Shown here one piece after another: positions 11,964 through 22,789 of a stretch of 64,000 nt of DNA. The stretch covers positions 30,802,322-30,866,321 of the forward strand of contig NC_061771.1 in assembly GCF_022458985.1 (NCBI RefSeq), written 5' to 3'. Origin of the DNA: Mugil cephalus. Lineage: Eukaryota; Chordata; Actinopteri; Mugiliformes; Mugilidae. A program made the translations under genes and the position numbers. Each line of letters begins with the position of its first letter. Within the stretch, counting starts at the first letter, position 1. The notes under the pieces were generated by a model, which searched no databases, was not told the DNA's origin, and was given only the letters and a program-made list of their open reading frames with translations.

Positions 11964-12334
11964 AAGCACCTGCTGTCACCCAGTGGCCCAGTCATTCTAC
12001 TTCCATCAATCACAGTCATCCCCAGTGTTTGGTGTTGAGATGAAGGGCTTGAGATATTTAAATGAGATCAGGAGACATGGACACGTGTTGTTGGTGATAT
12101 TTCAGGATATTCAGAATGACTTTACTTGCTTCATATCTACTGCAACTGATCCCAATTTCCTGCAAGTGGAGGGCCAACAGGAAGACAACTCTAGATTGTT
12201 TCTTTGGGCTGTGCTTGGCTGAGCATCATGGAGGAAAGCCTAGTTACTTGACAGAGTTTCCCTCTTGTGCGTGAGGTCCTGCAGTTCCTTGTGTGCCCCC
12301 TTCCGTGAGACCCAATAACAGGATCACAGGATCA
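11964..12334. repeat. Copy of the TRIM 3'-flank module
   Basis: This stretch resembles blocks near 18100-18260, 21536-21716, 25038-25170, 38740-39385 and 56240-56882: first a segment around CACCCAGTGGCCCAGTCATT, then a second around CAAGTGGAGGGCCAACAGG, then CCAATAACAGGATCAC. Most other copies lie downstream of TRIM genes. It may be a relic of a lost array unit or simply a dispersed repeat. Confidence 0.55.
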
Positions 12335-12338
12335 CCCA

Positions 12339-12366
12339 GGTAATAGAATAGAATAGAATAGAATAG
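12339..12366. repeat. AGAAT pentanucleotide repeat
   Basis: About five tandem units. Confidence 0.85.
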
Positions 12367-12539
12367 GAAAATAGATGGACAAATATAAAAGTGGACTGCA
12401 CTGTGTTGCATGTGCGCCTCTCAACACATTTTATTTTATGTTACAAGATCCCCAAGAGTTCAAATTTAGAAGTCTTCAATAAGTTAAATAAGTTAGAAAC
12501 CAACTAAAATACAATACATTTGAATTAAAGTTGTTAGTG

Positions 12540-12760
12540 GTGTGGCATTCAGTGTCATTCAGTCATTGTGTAGCTCTTGCTCGTTAACGTTTGAGTGAAT
12601 AGTTGCTGCTATTCTGGGGCAGTTAGCGGGAAAAAGTGAAGAAATTTGATTAGCGTCCTTACTCCACACATCTCGCCACAGGAAGCCGCAACAGAGGGAC
12701 GAAAGAGACGCATGTGGCTCCGGAGCCGCAGGTTTCCAACCCCTGGTCTAGTTCACCCAC
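12540..12760. mobile_element. Possible hAT-type element 3' end
   Basis: The segment ends GGAGCCGCAGGTTTCCAACC followed by CCTGG. This resembles hAT families whose tips read CAGGGGTTGGCAA and that carry TGTGGCTCCGGAGCC next to the end. The other tip was not identified. Confidence 0.35.
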
Positions 12761-12863
12761 GTAATGTAGCATGAAAAACAGCACTGGGAACCACCGACTG
12801 GCTTCTTCCAAAGGAAGAAGAGTCGATTCTGCCTCTTTCTGTACATGGCGTCTGTGTTATCAG

Positions 12864-13486
12864 TAGGGCTGGGTATTGTTTAAAAAATTTCGATACCAGT
12901 ACCGATACCAATTGAGTACTTCATTCCATACTCTTTTCAACTTCATTCTATATTAATCATGTGAACAGAAAGCAATCGGTTGCGTAAATGTCACCACTCC
13001 TCCCCATTCAAAAGATTCTTTACATGAATACATTTAGAAAGTGCTCCAATATTTATTAAATGACTGTACAAACAAGTACAAGCATTATTTCGGCTGTGTA
13101 ATTTTTAACATCACAACTAATATTCTGAATCTAACCAGTACCATTTATATATTACATGAATTTATCGACAGTTGCACCGTGTCCTGTTTAAATGACGACA
13201 ACGACGACACTGGTGTAGAAGCCGGCTTCTTAAACACAGTACAATTCTCCACCCTGAAGTTTGTTCCGTGCTTGATGAGGTGCTTCATCATGTTGCTGGT
13301 ATTCCCCGTTTTCCCCGGAATAATCTTGCCGCATTGTAAGCATCTATTTGTACCCGGTCCCACAGACATGTAGTATAGCCATACTTTTGAACGTTTTGCT
13401 GCAACATCTCGGAAGCTGACCAGGCAACGGCTTCCCGCTTTACTGCCATACAAACTATTGTTATCAAATATCGATACCTAGCCCGA
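12864..13486 (-). mobile_element. 623-bp hAT element with BED zinc-finger remnant
   Basis: Imperfect terminal inverted repeats, left TAGGGCTGGGTATTG and right (reverse complement) TCGGGCTAGGTATCG, are flanked by an 8-bp target-site duplication with one mismatch: GTTATCAG at 12856-12863 and GTTACCAG at 13487-13494. An 8-bp duplication is typical of hAT elements. On the minus strand the interior (13145-13453) encodes a BED-type zinc finger with CLQCGK and HLIKHG as the zinc-binding pairs, as in hAT transposases and ZBED proteins. The catalytic part is absent, so this is an internally deleted, non-autonomous copy. Confidence 0.8.
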
Positions 13487-13494
13487 GTTACCAG

Positions 13495-13700
13495 ACCAGT
13501 CCAGTTTGTTGTCGAGATGCACCCCTAAGAACGTATTGGTTTGCACCTCTTCAATGTCCTCCCCTCTGAGCTGTATCATCAGAGTATTATCTGAATGTGG
13601 CAGGACTCATACCTGTACTTGAAGACAGATGTGTACAGGGTAAACAGGGTAAACAGGAAAGGTGCCAGAACGACGAGGAGCCCTGTGTTGCTCACTTCCA
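13495..13700 (-). mobile_element. LINE reverse-transcriptase fragment
   Basis: Minus-strand translation gives APFLFTLFTLYTS and then ESCHIQ, as just before the active-site DD box of fish LINEs, followed by NTFLGVHLDNKLDW, the conserved FLGV.LD..L.W block. Frames are broken and the fragment is short. Confidence 0.65.
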
Positions 13701-13972
13701 TCGATGAGGAAGACTTTATTGCCATCATTGTACACACAAGGAGTTTACCTTGGTGTTTGTTACATGAAAAATATAGAACAAGATAAAATAAAATAAGTCG
13801 TAAACATAAAAACTGTGGTCCTGCACCCGATGGATCGCAGGATCCTGCCAGAGGGGAGTCTGTTAAACAGTCTGCGTCCAGGGTGACAGGGATCAACTAC
13901 AATCTTAGCTTCAGAGTCCTGGAAGCGTACATTTCACTGAAAGACTTCAGACTGCAGTCAATCACCTTCTCT
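13701..13972. other. Repeat-like spacer before gap 1
   Basis: The sequence resembles dispersed fish repeats (AGACTTTATTGCCATCATTG, then a short AAAAT run). No gene was recognised. It runs into the first assembly gap. Confidence 0.4.
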
Positions 13973-14472
13973 NNNNNNNNNNNNNNNNNNNNNNNNNNNN
14001 NNNNNNNNNNNNNNNNNNNNNNNNNNNNNNNNNNNNNNNNNNNNNNNNNNNNNNNNNNNNNNNNNNNNNNNNNNNNNNNNNNNNNNNNNNNNNNNNNNNN
14101 NNNNNNNNNNNNNNNNNNNNNNNNNNNNNNNNNNNNNNNNNNNNNNNNNNNNNNNNNNNNNNNNNNNNNNNNNNNNNNNNNNNNNNNNNNNNNNNNNNNN
14201 NNNNNNNNNNNNNNNNNNNNNNNNNNNNNNNNNNNNNNNNNNNNNNNNNNNNNNNNNNNNNNNNNNNNNNNNNNNNNNNNNNNNNNNNNNNNNNNNNNNN
14301 NNNNNNNNNNNNNNNNNNNNNNNNNNNNNNNNNNNNNNNNNNNNNNNNNNNNNNNNNNNNNNNNNNNNNNNNNNNNNNNNNNNNNNNNNNNNNNNNNNNN
14401 NNNNNNNNNNNNNNNNNNNNNNNNNNNNNNNNNNNNNNNNNNNNNNNNNNNNNNNNNNNNNNNNNNNNNNNN
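13973..14472. other. Assembly gap, exactly 500 N
   Basis: 500 consecutive N. The round number suggests a placeholder of unknown true length. Confidence 0.99.
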
Positions 14473-14760
14473 AACTCACAGAAGTCATTGTATCTGGTCA
14501 TAAACATCTCGAAGATGCATTATCTAATCACTTAATTTATTTGCAGGACATTCCCTTGGCCTCTAGTATTACTGGGAGAAACCTTGATGTTATATTTGAC
14601 CTGAATGTGTCCTTTAAATTGGACATGAAGCAACTGACCAGGACTGCCTTCTGCTACCTGCATAATATCCTCACAATTAAGAACATCCTGTCTCACCTCT
14701 ACTCTCTACTTTCATCACTCTCGTATCGCGCTCCGAACCTTAAATTTCTTATTTAATTTC
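14473..14760 (+). mobile_element. LINE reverse-transcriptase fragment upstream of T1
   Basis: Plus-strand pieces TEVIVSGHKHL, GRNLDVIFDLNVSF, KQLTRTAFCYLHN and KNILSHL match in order the region after the YADD box in CR1/L2-type fish LINEs. Related fragments sit upstream of T2, T3, T5a and T5b. Confidence 0.7.
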
Positions 14761-14934
14761 TTCTATCCTACTACTCATGCATTGTGTGCTTCTATGGTAT
14801 AACATGTTAATAGTTGTGTGTCCCTCTCTCCATTTCCCTTCCACTACACTTGTTATGTTTGGTTTCCAAGGTGCAATGACTTTCTACAGTCTCTGTGACA
14901 GACTATCTCTGTGTCTATAGTTCAAACAGAAAAG

Positions 14935-15173
14935 GTATTGTGCAATGTGTTTGTTTTATACTCATTTCTCAATTTGGAGCAGAAAACACAAACAGAGCTG
15001 CAGTGAGAGGAGGAGCTTTGCTGAACTGGTCACTGGTCACTTTCTTGAAATTAAACTCAAATTTTGTCAACGCAACAGCAGAGCTTCAGTCCAGGCAAAC
15101 GTGTCTGTGTTTCTGTCTGAAGAAACTTCATCTGAGTTCATCTATTCTCTCTCAACATCTAACTCAAGTACTG
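14935..15173 (+). promoter_or_regulatory. T1 promoter region and non-coding 5' exon
   Basis: This block recurs upstream of every TRIM copy and ends at a donor (CTG|GTGAGTA, exon end 15173). The paired acceptor TTGTTGTCAG ends at 15468, giving a 295-bp intron and a second exon that begins nine bases before the start codon. A TTTATACTC motif near 14956 is a possible TATA-like box. The site aligned with the T3 interferon element (15047-15066) is degenerate here. The transcription start is not defined. Confidence 0.55.
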
Positions 15174-15477
15174 GTGAGTACAGCTGATAATATTTACTGT
15201 TTCAACAACCAGCATCACGACTCAGAGTTTCAGTTGAAACATGAAACAACAACCATGAGGAGAGTTTGATGAACTTAAGAATGAGGTGGAGCTGCAGATT
15301 GTTGTGAAACAGACTTACTGAAATCGTTTTATGAGCTCCCATAAAATGACACCAGGAGATAAAATACGTAAAGATGTTAGTATATTGAAGTCTGGTTAGT
15401 TCAATAACTCAATAATCAATAAATCTCTACTTAAACTGTGTTCTTCTCTCGTTCTCTCTTGTTGTCAGTGTGTAGAC

Positions 15478-17121
15478 ATGTCTGCTGCCAGACTTCTGAG
15501 ATCTGAAGATCAGTTTCTGTGCTCCATCTGTCTGGATGTGTTCACTGATCCAGTCTCTACATCATGTGGACACAACTTCTGTAAACACTGCATCACTCAA
15601 CACTGGGATACTACTCAGCTATGTAAGTGTCCACTGTGTAAAAAAGTGTTTGAGACAAGACCTGAGCTAGACATCAACACTTTCATCAGTGAGATAGTTG
15701 CTGAGTTCAGACATGAAGCTCAACAGAAAACCAGCAGCAGCAGCTCAGAACAACAAGCTGCCAAACCAGGAGAAGTTCCCTGTGACGTCTGCACTGGAAC
15801 CAAACTGAAGGCCCTGAAGTCCTGCCTGGTGTGTCTGCTCTCATACTGTGACTCTCACCTGGAGCCTCATCTGACAGTGTCACGCCTGAAAAGACATCAG
15901 CTGATCCACCCTGTGGAAAACCTGGAAGACAGGATGTGTAGGAAGCACGACAAACCTCTGGAGCTGTTCTGTAAGACCGACCAGACATGCGTCTGCATGC
16001 TCTGCTTTGTTTTAGACCACAAGACACATGAGTTTGTTCCTCTGAAAGAAGAATATGAAGGAAAGAAGGCAGAGCTGGGGAAGACAGAAGATGAAATTCA
16101 GCAGATGATCCAGAAGAGACAACTGAAGATTGAGGAGATGAAAGAGTCAGTGAAGATGAATAAAGATGCTGCAGACAGAGAGAAAGCAGAAGGTGTTCAG
16201 GTCTTCACTGCTCTGAAGGAGTCTGTTGAGAGAGGCCTGGACCAGCTCATAAAGGAGATCGAAGACAAACAGAAAACAACAGAGAAACAGGCTGAAGGTT
16301 TGATCGAAGATCTGGAACAGGAAGTCTCTGAGCTGATGAAGAGGAGCTCTGAGGTAAAGCAGCTCTCATGCTCTGAAGACCACCTCCACCTCCTCCAAAG
16401 CTTCTCCTTCCTGAAAGATGCTCCACCAACAAAGGACTGGACAGAGGTCAGCGTCCGTCCACCATCATATGAGGGGACTGTGGTGAGAGCTGTGACTCAG
16501 CTGGAGGAGACACTCAGGAAAGACAAGAAGAAGCTGCTTGAAGCTGAGCTGAAGAGAGTCCAGCAGTATGCAGTGGATGTGACTCTAGATCCTGATACAG
16601 CAAATCCTGCACTCATCCTGTCTGATGACGGAAAAAAAGCGAATCATAGTAATGTGAGGAAGAATGTTCCAGACAACCCAGAGAGATTTTCATATTGTGT
16701 TTGTGTTTTAGGAAAGAAGAGTTTCTCCTCAGGTAGATTTTATTTTCAGGTTCAGGTTAAAGGAAAGACTGACTGGGATCTAGGAGTGGCCAGAGAGTCA
16801 ATAAACAGGAAGGGAAACATCACACTGAGGCCTCAGAATGGCTTATGGACTGTATGGTTGAGAAATGCAAATGAATATAAAGCTCTTGCTGGTCCTTCAG
16901 TCAGTCTCTCTCTTGGTTCTCGACCTGAGAAGGTGGGGGTGTTTGTGGATTATGAGGAGGGTCTGGTCTCCTTTCATGATGTAGATACTGCAGCTCTTAT
17001 CTACTCCTTTACTGGCTGCTCCTTCAATGCCAAACTTTACCCATTCTTCTGTCCTGAATTGAATAATGGTGGTATAAATTCTGCACCTCTGATCATCTGT
17101 CCTGTCAATCAAACTGTCTGA
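15478..17121 (+). CDS. T1: TRIM E3 ubiquitin ligase, RING-B-box-coiled coil-PRY-SPRY
   Basis: Intact 547-residue single coding exon. RING finger, residues 15-54 (C15, C18, C30, H32, C35, C38, C51, C54); B-box 1 from C102 (CDVC, CLVC, YCDSH); B-box 2, C154-H184, with the CHCDCCHH ligand pattern; coiled coil about 190-310; PRY-SPRY from about 364 to the end (VTLDPDTANP, FVDYEEGLVSF). TRIM proteins of this build are cytosolic or nuclear E3 ubiquitin ligases: the RING binds the E2, the coiled coil dimerises and the SPRY binds the target. It resembles the teleost bloodthirsty/TRIM21/TRIM39-like expansion; no single orthologue can be named. The start was chosen because it lies nine bases after the splice acceptor shared by all copies. 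First member of a seven-locus head-to-tail array. The target is unknown; a role in antiviral defence is inferred from related fish TRIMs. Confidence 0.9.
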   Translation: MSAARLLRSEDQFLCSICLDVFTDPVSTSCGHNFCKHCITQHWDTTQLCKCPLCKKVFETRPELDINTFISEIVAEFRHEAQQKTSSSSSEQQAAKPGEVPCDVCTGTKLKALKSCLVCLLSYCDSHLEPHLTVSRLKRHQLIHPVENLEDRMCRKHDKPLELFCKTDQTCVCMLCFVLDHKTHEFVPLKEEYEGKKAELGKTEDEIQQMIQKRQLKIEEMKESVKMNKDAADREKAEGVQVFTALKESVERGLDQLIKEIEDKQKTTEKQAEGLIEDLEQEVSELMKRSSEVKQLSCSEDHLHLLQSFSFLKDAPPTKDWTEVSVRPPSYEGTVVRAVTQLEETLRKDKKKLLEAELKRVQQYAVDVTLDPDTANPALILSDDGKKANHSNVRKNVPDNPERFSYCVCVLGKKSFSSGRFYFQVQVKGKTDWDLGVARESINRKGNITLRPQNGLWTVWLRNANEYKALAGPSVSLSLGSRPEKVGVFVDYEEGLVSFHDVDTAALIYSFTGCSFNAKLYPFFCPELNNGGINSAPLIICPVNQTV

Positions 17122-18075
17122 TTCATTTAATGATGAAGCTTTGAGATCAATGAATGAACGTATTGATCTCTGTACATATATGCTTTAATACTACAATACT
17201 GGTACAGCTGTAAAGACAAAGATGTTAGTACAGTTCTGTCCATTTTTGACACCAACATTGTGACTTCACATTTCTTCAGTAAGATTTTACCAAATAACAC
17301 TAACAATAAATAATAATTTTGAATTTTTGAGAGTTGAAAGAAGTTTATGTCGGTAGCGTAGGTGGACGGTTGGCAGTGGATGGGAGTGTGGGGGCCTTTC
17401 TGGCCTGCAATGGCTTGTGCTCACTTGGTCAGTCTGGGGTTGATTGCCGTCACTCGCCATGTCTGCCAGGGTGTGGCATGCCCCGTGGCTGTGGTGGTTC
17501 TCTGGTCTTGGTACCCATGCGCCCCACACTGGGGTGGTGGTTCTTGGGGGCTGGGGCTTCTGACCTGACTCTGGGCCCTGATAATGGTCTCACTCATATT
17601 TAGGGAATGCCCACATGCATGTGTGATGTCACCTGCATTAAGAAGAGTTGATGAGTTCCGTCTAGTAAGGTCTGGACTGTTCTTTCACTTTATCACTATG
17701 TGCTCAACGCAGACTTCTCTCCTCTATTGGGACATCCTTACCCCCCTGGACTCTCCCATGTCTCCAGAGATTCTCTATTCACTGAGGTGTAGCACTGCCC
17801 TCCCTGCCACACAAGGTCACTACACTCAGTAAAGATCAACAGGATAGTTGCCAGGCAGGGCTGGTGATGGTCACACACACGCACTGAAATAATAAAATAT
17901 TTAGCTACAGGAATATAACTGCATCAATCTCATATATTGTTGACACCCTGTGGTGTTTAACTATGTAGACAAATCCAGAGGCCTCATCATGTTAACATGC
18001 TTCAATAAGAGCCACCAACCTTTTATTGTCGTTTTGTTGTTGACATTTATTCATTTAATATATTTATCCTTCCTT
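17122..18075. other. T1 3' flank and unassigned repeat-like DNA
   Basis: The first 200 bases match the 3' flanks of the other TRIM copies (TTTAATGATGAAGCTTTGAG). About 17330-17900 is GC- and TG-rich and unlike its surroundings, with open frames on both strands but no family resemblance; it is probably a dispersed repeat. No gene is supported. Confidence 0.45.
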
Positions 18076-18290
18076 GTTGATGAGTTATTACTAGGACCAG
18101 TTTGTGATACCAGAAGTCAGGACAACTTGGTCCTTGACTTTACTTGCTGCATATCTACTGCAACTGATCCCAATTTCTTGCAAGTGGAGGGTTGACAGGG
18201 AGACGACTCTAGATTGTTTCTTTGGGCTACGCCTGGAAGAACGCTTAGTTTCTAGACTGAGTTGGTGAGGAAGAGCTTTTAATTAGGAAA
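18076..18290. repeat. Partial TRIM 3'-flank module
   Basis: Resembles 39080-39270 and 12120-12230: TTTACTTGCTGCATATCTAC, then CAAGTGGAGGGTTGACAGGG. Only the middle of the module is kept. Confidence 0.5.
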
Positions 18291-18359
18291 TAAACTTCAG
18301 CTCTCTATGGCAGTGCAGAACCTATAACCCTTGTAACCATCTGAACATCAGATTGATCA

Positions 18360-19110
18360 GAATCAGAATTACTGTAATAATTATTGATCCCAGGAGGAAA
18401 TTACTTTGTTACAGCAGCTCCTACCCAAAGTGTGCCAGTGTTAAGAACAAAAAGCAATAAGAATAAGTAAGAGAATGTAAAAAAAAATATAGGATATATG
18501 TGTGTAGAATTATAAATGAAGTGTAAGTGAAGTGAACCTGTGTTCTAAGTCATTGCTCTACAGTATTAGTAGTAGTATATGAAAATAATGAAGTTATACA
18601 TCTCAGAATCAGTACAGTTATAAACATGGGTTTAGTGATAAACATCGTTGCACATAGTAAGACCAGAGTACCCTAGTGTACAGGGAATATGTACTGGTAT
18701 ATGAGATGAGGTCAACATGAATTATTGCACATTATCAGTATTAATATGTTTATAAATATTATGGGTTCTGCACCATCACAGTGAGGAGTTGTACAGGTTA
18801 ATGGCCACTGGCAGGAATGATTTCCTGTGACACTCTGTGGTCCATCGTTGTGTGATCAGTCTAGTGCTGAAAGAACTCCTGTGTCTGGCCAGCTCGTCAT
18901 GGAGTGGGTTTGACTTATTGTCCAAGATGGCCCTGTCTGTGTAGGGGGTCTGTGTTCTTTCCCCAGTCCAGTCTGTTATCAATGTGAAACCCCAGGTACT
19001 TATAATCCTCCACTATGTCCACTTTGACCCCCTGGATTGAAACAGGGGTCACTGGCATCGTGGTCCTCCTCCAGACATTTAGTTTGAATGAAACATGACT
19101 GCAGCTTGAT
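18360..19110 (-). mobile_element. LINE fragment, minus strand
   Basis: Minus-strand translation of about 18930-19050 gives VDIVEDYKYLGFHIDNRLDW, the conserved YLG..ID..L.W block of LINE reverse transcriptases, followed by decayed coding sequence towards 18780. The 18360-18480 end has the TTGATCCCAGGAGGAAATTA-type sequence common in fish dispersed repeats. Limits are approximate. Confidence 0.6.
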
Positions 19111-19870
19111 GAAGGAGTTTAAAAAAGGAAAGGAAATTGCTCAGGGTTCTGTGCTAGGACCATTAGATTAGATTAGTAATAAATGTCATCAGGTGAGTTA
19201 TTGTGACCATATATGCAGCCTACAGTGCAAGGCCATGCCTAAAGCTTATTTAGAAACCCTACAGCCGAGGGAACAAATGCTCTGAGATATTTCTTTGATT
19301 TGGCCCTCTTAGGGAAGGCATACCTCTTTCCAGATAGTAGATAGTAGTCAAAACTCAGCATACAGAGAGTGATGTGGGTCGGCTGAAATGACCTTTGGCC
19401 TCAGAATGGCTCACGCTTGATAAACATTGTCAAGCTGCTAGAGGCTACTGCCAGTATATTTTTTGCAAGTTTGACAATATTCCCCAGACAATTTTTTATC
19501 AGTGATGCCAAGGTTTGCGTACCAGCAAATCATTGCAAAAGTTAAGATTTACTCAATAAAGGATGAATGAAACATTTTTGAAAGCTATGTGTCAACATTA
19601 AAATCCAGCAATCAATCCTCAGCAGCAGTCTCTGGTTGGTTTTTCTGCACATATGGTGCCCAAATACTTAAATATTGGATTTTGTAGAGAATTGATCGTA
19701 ATTTCTTTACTTTTACTGACATTTAGTTGTAAGCACGAATTATTGCACCATTCAATGAAATTATCCATCACAGGGCTGTTCCCCTTTTCCTGGACCTGCA
19801 GGAGGCTGACAATAACCTAATCATCTGCAATCTTTATAATGATATCCATATCATTATATGATAATGATAA
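19111..19870. other. Repeat-derived spacer
   Basis: About 19190-19290 resembles 39945-40050 (both have ATCAGGTGAGTTAT and GCAAGACCATGCCTAAA-type sequence), so part is a dispersed repeat. No gene was found. Confidence 0.45.
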
Positions 19871-19879
19871 TATGACATC

Positions 19880-20660
19880 CATATTTTGACACCAACAATA
19901 TTACTTCAATATGACAAGATTTTAACAAGTAACAGAATCATACCAGGAGACAGGTTTATTAGAGGAGGTGAGGAAAATCTGTGTCAATGTTCACTGTTCT
20001 GGCCTCATTATGTTCACATGCTTCTATAAAAGCCAGTAACTAGTGGGGAAATATTTAATTATCCAGATGTTATAATTGTGATTGGGATGTTATGTCAACT
20101 CCCTTCAGGTCTCTAAATCCAGAAACCATCCACAAACAGCTCCGTATTTATCATAGATCGTATTACTTTAATGCAGCTCTGGAGATTTTAGTCTGATTGA
20201 CAAGAATGGTTTTAAACTTCAGAAAAAGTATTGTAAAGGGACAATGATGTGATTATGTGATGGTGTTCATAACTGCTGTAATTTTCTTCTGTTCATCCTG
20301 AAGTCTTATCCTCTCATATTTTCTGGTCCTTCTGCTCAGTTTTGTGAGCTCCTGTGATTCATACTTGAATGTAATTCAAAATCTTTTATAAAATATCCAT
20401 AAAAGCCATACCCCTGTCCTTTTGTTTTCATTCGAAGACTCAAGCAAATGTTTTCCAACCAACACCAGTTTCATTCGTAACATTCCTGGCTAACAATGGC
20501 CACAAAGCTAGTAACCCCAAAATAACAGTTTGCTGAAATAATGGAATGAATGAATGTAATGGAATGAATAATGGAAACATCTCCCCTCAGATGTCTTGCA
20601 GCTGATTGAGAGAAGCAGCTCTCAGTGATCATCTAATCCAGGTCACAAGGACTTTTCTGA
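19880..20660. repeat. T1 distal 3' flank shared with other TRIM copies
   Basis: Resembles 37900-38530 downstream of T4a and 63630-63960 downstream of T5b: CATGCTTCTATAAAAGCC, TTTAATTATCCAGAT, and a stretch on to CATCTCCCCTCAGATGT. In T1 it is separated from the gene by about 2.5 kb of inserted repeats. It shows that the ancestral duplication unit reached well past the coding exon. Confidence 0.6.
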
Positions 20661-21424
20661 CACAGACTTAAGTGAAATATATGGGTTATGTACATAAATC
20701 AGTTACAGCAGTAGTCTTCTTCAGTGTTGTGCACACAAAGTGGCACTTGTGAAGTTGCTGTGTGGCTGAGTCTGATGTCGTGTGGCAGATCAAGTAGTTG
20801 GCAGTAATGAAATTCAAAAATACTTCTGATGGCCAGTCGAAAATTTCTACAAAAACATCATTAATGCACGACTCTCTTGATCGTTCAAACAAAATTGAGC
20901 TTGAACTTTGAGAAAGTTGTGCATTCAATGTGGTGAGAAAATTTCAAGGATAAACCTTAATCACGTCAATAGGTGGGCAACAAAAACGCTGAGTTAAAAG
21001 GAAAACTATCACAAAGACGAACTAGGAAAAGGACAGAACTAAACAAAGACTAAAAAAGAAGTGGACCAAGAGTGAACTTAAGACTGAAGATATAACTGAG
21101 CTAAGACTGGCCAGGCGCTAGTATATCACACCACTTCTTTCTGGGATGTGTCCATTTCTTGCCAAACTGGTCTTTGTGCCTTTACTATGATTTACATATG
21201 AGCTTTGTCCTTTCATTTAAAGAGCATTAAATAATGGTTACACTTCTCACAATGTTAAACTAAAAAATTAAGAGCAACACATGAAATTTCAGTCATCATG
21301 TCGACATGAAAACATATTATGAGAAACATTCATTCATTTCCAGGACTTTCCTCAATACAATTAAATAATAATTGTAAGCTATGCTAACTACTATCAGGAA
21401 GAAAGAAACGTAGATTATACTGCC
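20661..21424. other. Spacer, nothing recognised
   Basis: An 80-codon minus-strand frame at 20686-20928 was examined and matches no family I know. The rest is AT-rich, without gene-like features. Confidence 0.4.
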
Positions 21425-21800
21425 TTTGGCAATATTATTAGGAAACACAGCAAAATGTCCATTGCTTTGCAGATGACACCCAGCTATATTTAACCATGAA
21501 ACCAAATAAAACTAATCAGCAGGTTAAACTCCATCTCCAAGTGGAGGGCCAACAGGCGCACGACTCGGGATTGTTTCTTTGGACTGTGCCTGGCTAACTC
21601 TCATGGAGGAAAGCCTAGTTACTAGACAGACTAGTGGGCGAGGGTTATTAACCAATTTACCAAGGTCTTTGGATAAGTTGGCACCTTTCCAATAACAAGA
21701 TCCCTGGATCACATGGATGCATAATATCATCAAAATTGAGAACATCCTGTCGCACATCTAATTTCTTCTCTCTCGCATCGAGCTCCTATCCTTTAGTTTC
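21425..21800 (+). mobile_element. LINE fragment upstream of T2, split by a TRIM-flank repeat
   Basis: 21425-21535 resembles the YADD-box region of the LINE upstream of T5 (GGCAATATTATTAGGAAACA, GATGACACCCAGCTATATTT). 21717-21800 resumes further along the same element (GCATAATATCATC, GAACATCCTGTCGCAC). Between them, 21536-21716 is a copy of the TRIM 3'-flank module. Coding frames are decayed. Confidence 0.55.
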
Positions 21801-21899
21801 TTATTAAATTTCTTTTACCCTACTATTCATAGCATGTTAATAGTTGTCTGCCCCTCTCTTCATCTCTCTTCCCCTTCAGTTTATGTACTTCAAGATATA

Positions 21900-22205
21900 A
21901 TGACATCCTAAGGTTTCTGTAAAAGGGTCTATGTTTGTGTCTATAGTTCAAACTGAGAAAATGTTGTGCAATGTGTTTGTTTTTATACTGACTTCTTGAA
22001 GCAGGAAATACAGTGTGGCAAACAGAGCTGCAGTCAGAGGCGAAGTAAAACTGGACAGACCAGACTCAACGTCACTTTCCTGAACTGAAAGTCAAAGTTT
22101 GTCAGAGTGTCGGCAGAGCTTCAGTCCAGACAAATCTGCTTTTTCTGTGTGAAGAAAATTCAACTGAGTTCATCTGTTGTTTCTAGATATCTGACTCAAA
22201 TAGAG
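21900..22205 (+). promoter_or_regulatory. T2 promoter region and non-coding 5' exon
   Basis: Counterpart of the T1 leader block, ending at a donor (AGAG|GTGAGTAG, exon end 22205); the acceptor TTGTTGTCAG ends at 22780. The site aligned with the T3 interferon element, 22082-22097, reads GAACTGAAAGTCAAAG: two changes from the T3 sequence, each damaging one GAAA half-site. Confidence 0.5.
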
Positions 22206-22789
22206 GTGAGTAGAGTTGATAATATTTACTGTGTTTCAACAACCATTATCAAAACTTACAGCTTCAATCCGGACATTAGCGCTTTAGAACAAATTATAAA
22301 ATCTTAAAAAAAAATGTAGTTCCTCTCTGTTTCCACCTGAGGTCAGTAAAACAGCAATCAGGAGAGTTTGCTGAATGTTAGGCTAAGGTGGAGCTGCAGA
22401 TGGTTGTAAAACAGACATTTTGACCTCTTTTTATGAGCTGCTATAAAATGACAATAGGAATTAAACAAGCAAAGATCTCTGTGTATTTTAGGTTCCTTAT
22501 GTCTGAAGTCTGACAGAAATCAATTAACTCATCAATAATCAATAAATCGAGAAGGCCAAAGTTTGACTCCAGCTTAGGCCTTTCTGGGTTGTTTGTCTCT
22601 GTGTTAGCCCTGTGATAAACTGGTGACCTGTCCAGGGTATACCTCACCTCTCGCCCAATGACAACTTTGATAGGCTCCAGCAAACCCTGTGATCCTAGTG
22701 AGGATAAGTGGTAGATGAGATGAGATAATGAATAAATCTGTACTTAAAATATGTTTTCTCTCTTTCTCTCTTGTTGTCAGTGTGTAGAC

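Noticed and set aside
13883-14507. Long open frames across the N gaps (also 45902-46784)
   Set aside because: They are open only because N cannot encode a stop.
15707-16027. Open frames on the minus strand opposite the TRIM genes, repeated at every copy
   Set aside because: They mirror the plus-strand codon pattern, recur only because the TRIM coding sequence recurs, and resemble no protein family.
17334-17603. Two overlapping GC-rich plus-strand frames downstream of T1
   Set aside because: Low-complexity G- and T-rich DNA, no known domain, and no matching sequence downstream of other TRIM copies.
20686-20928. 80-codon minus-strand frame
   Set aside because: No match to a known family and no flanking exon signals.
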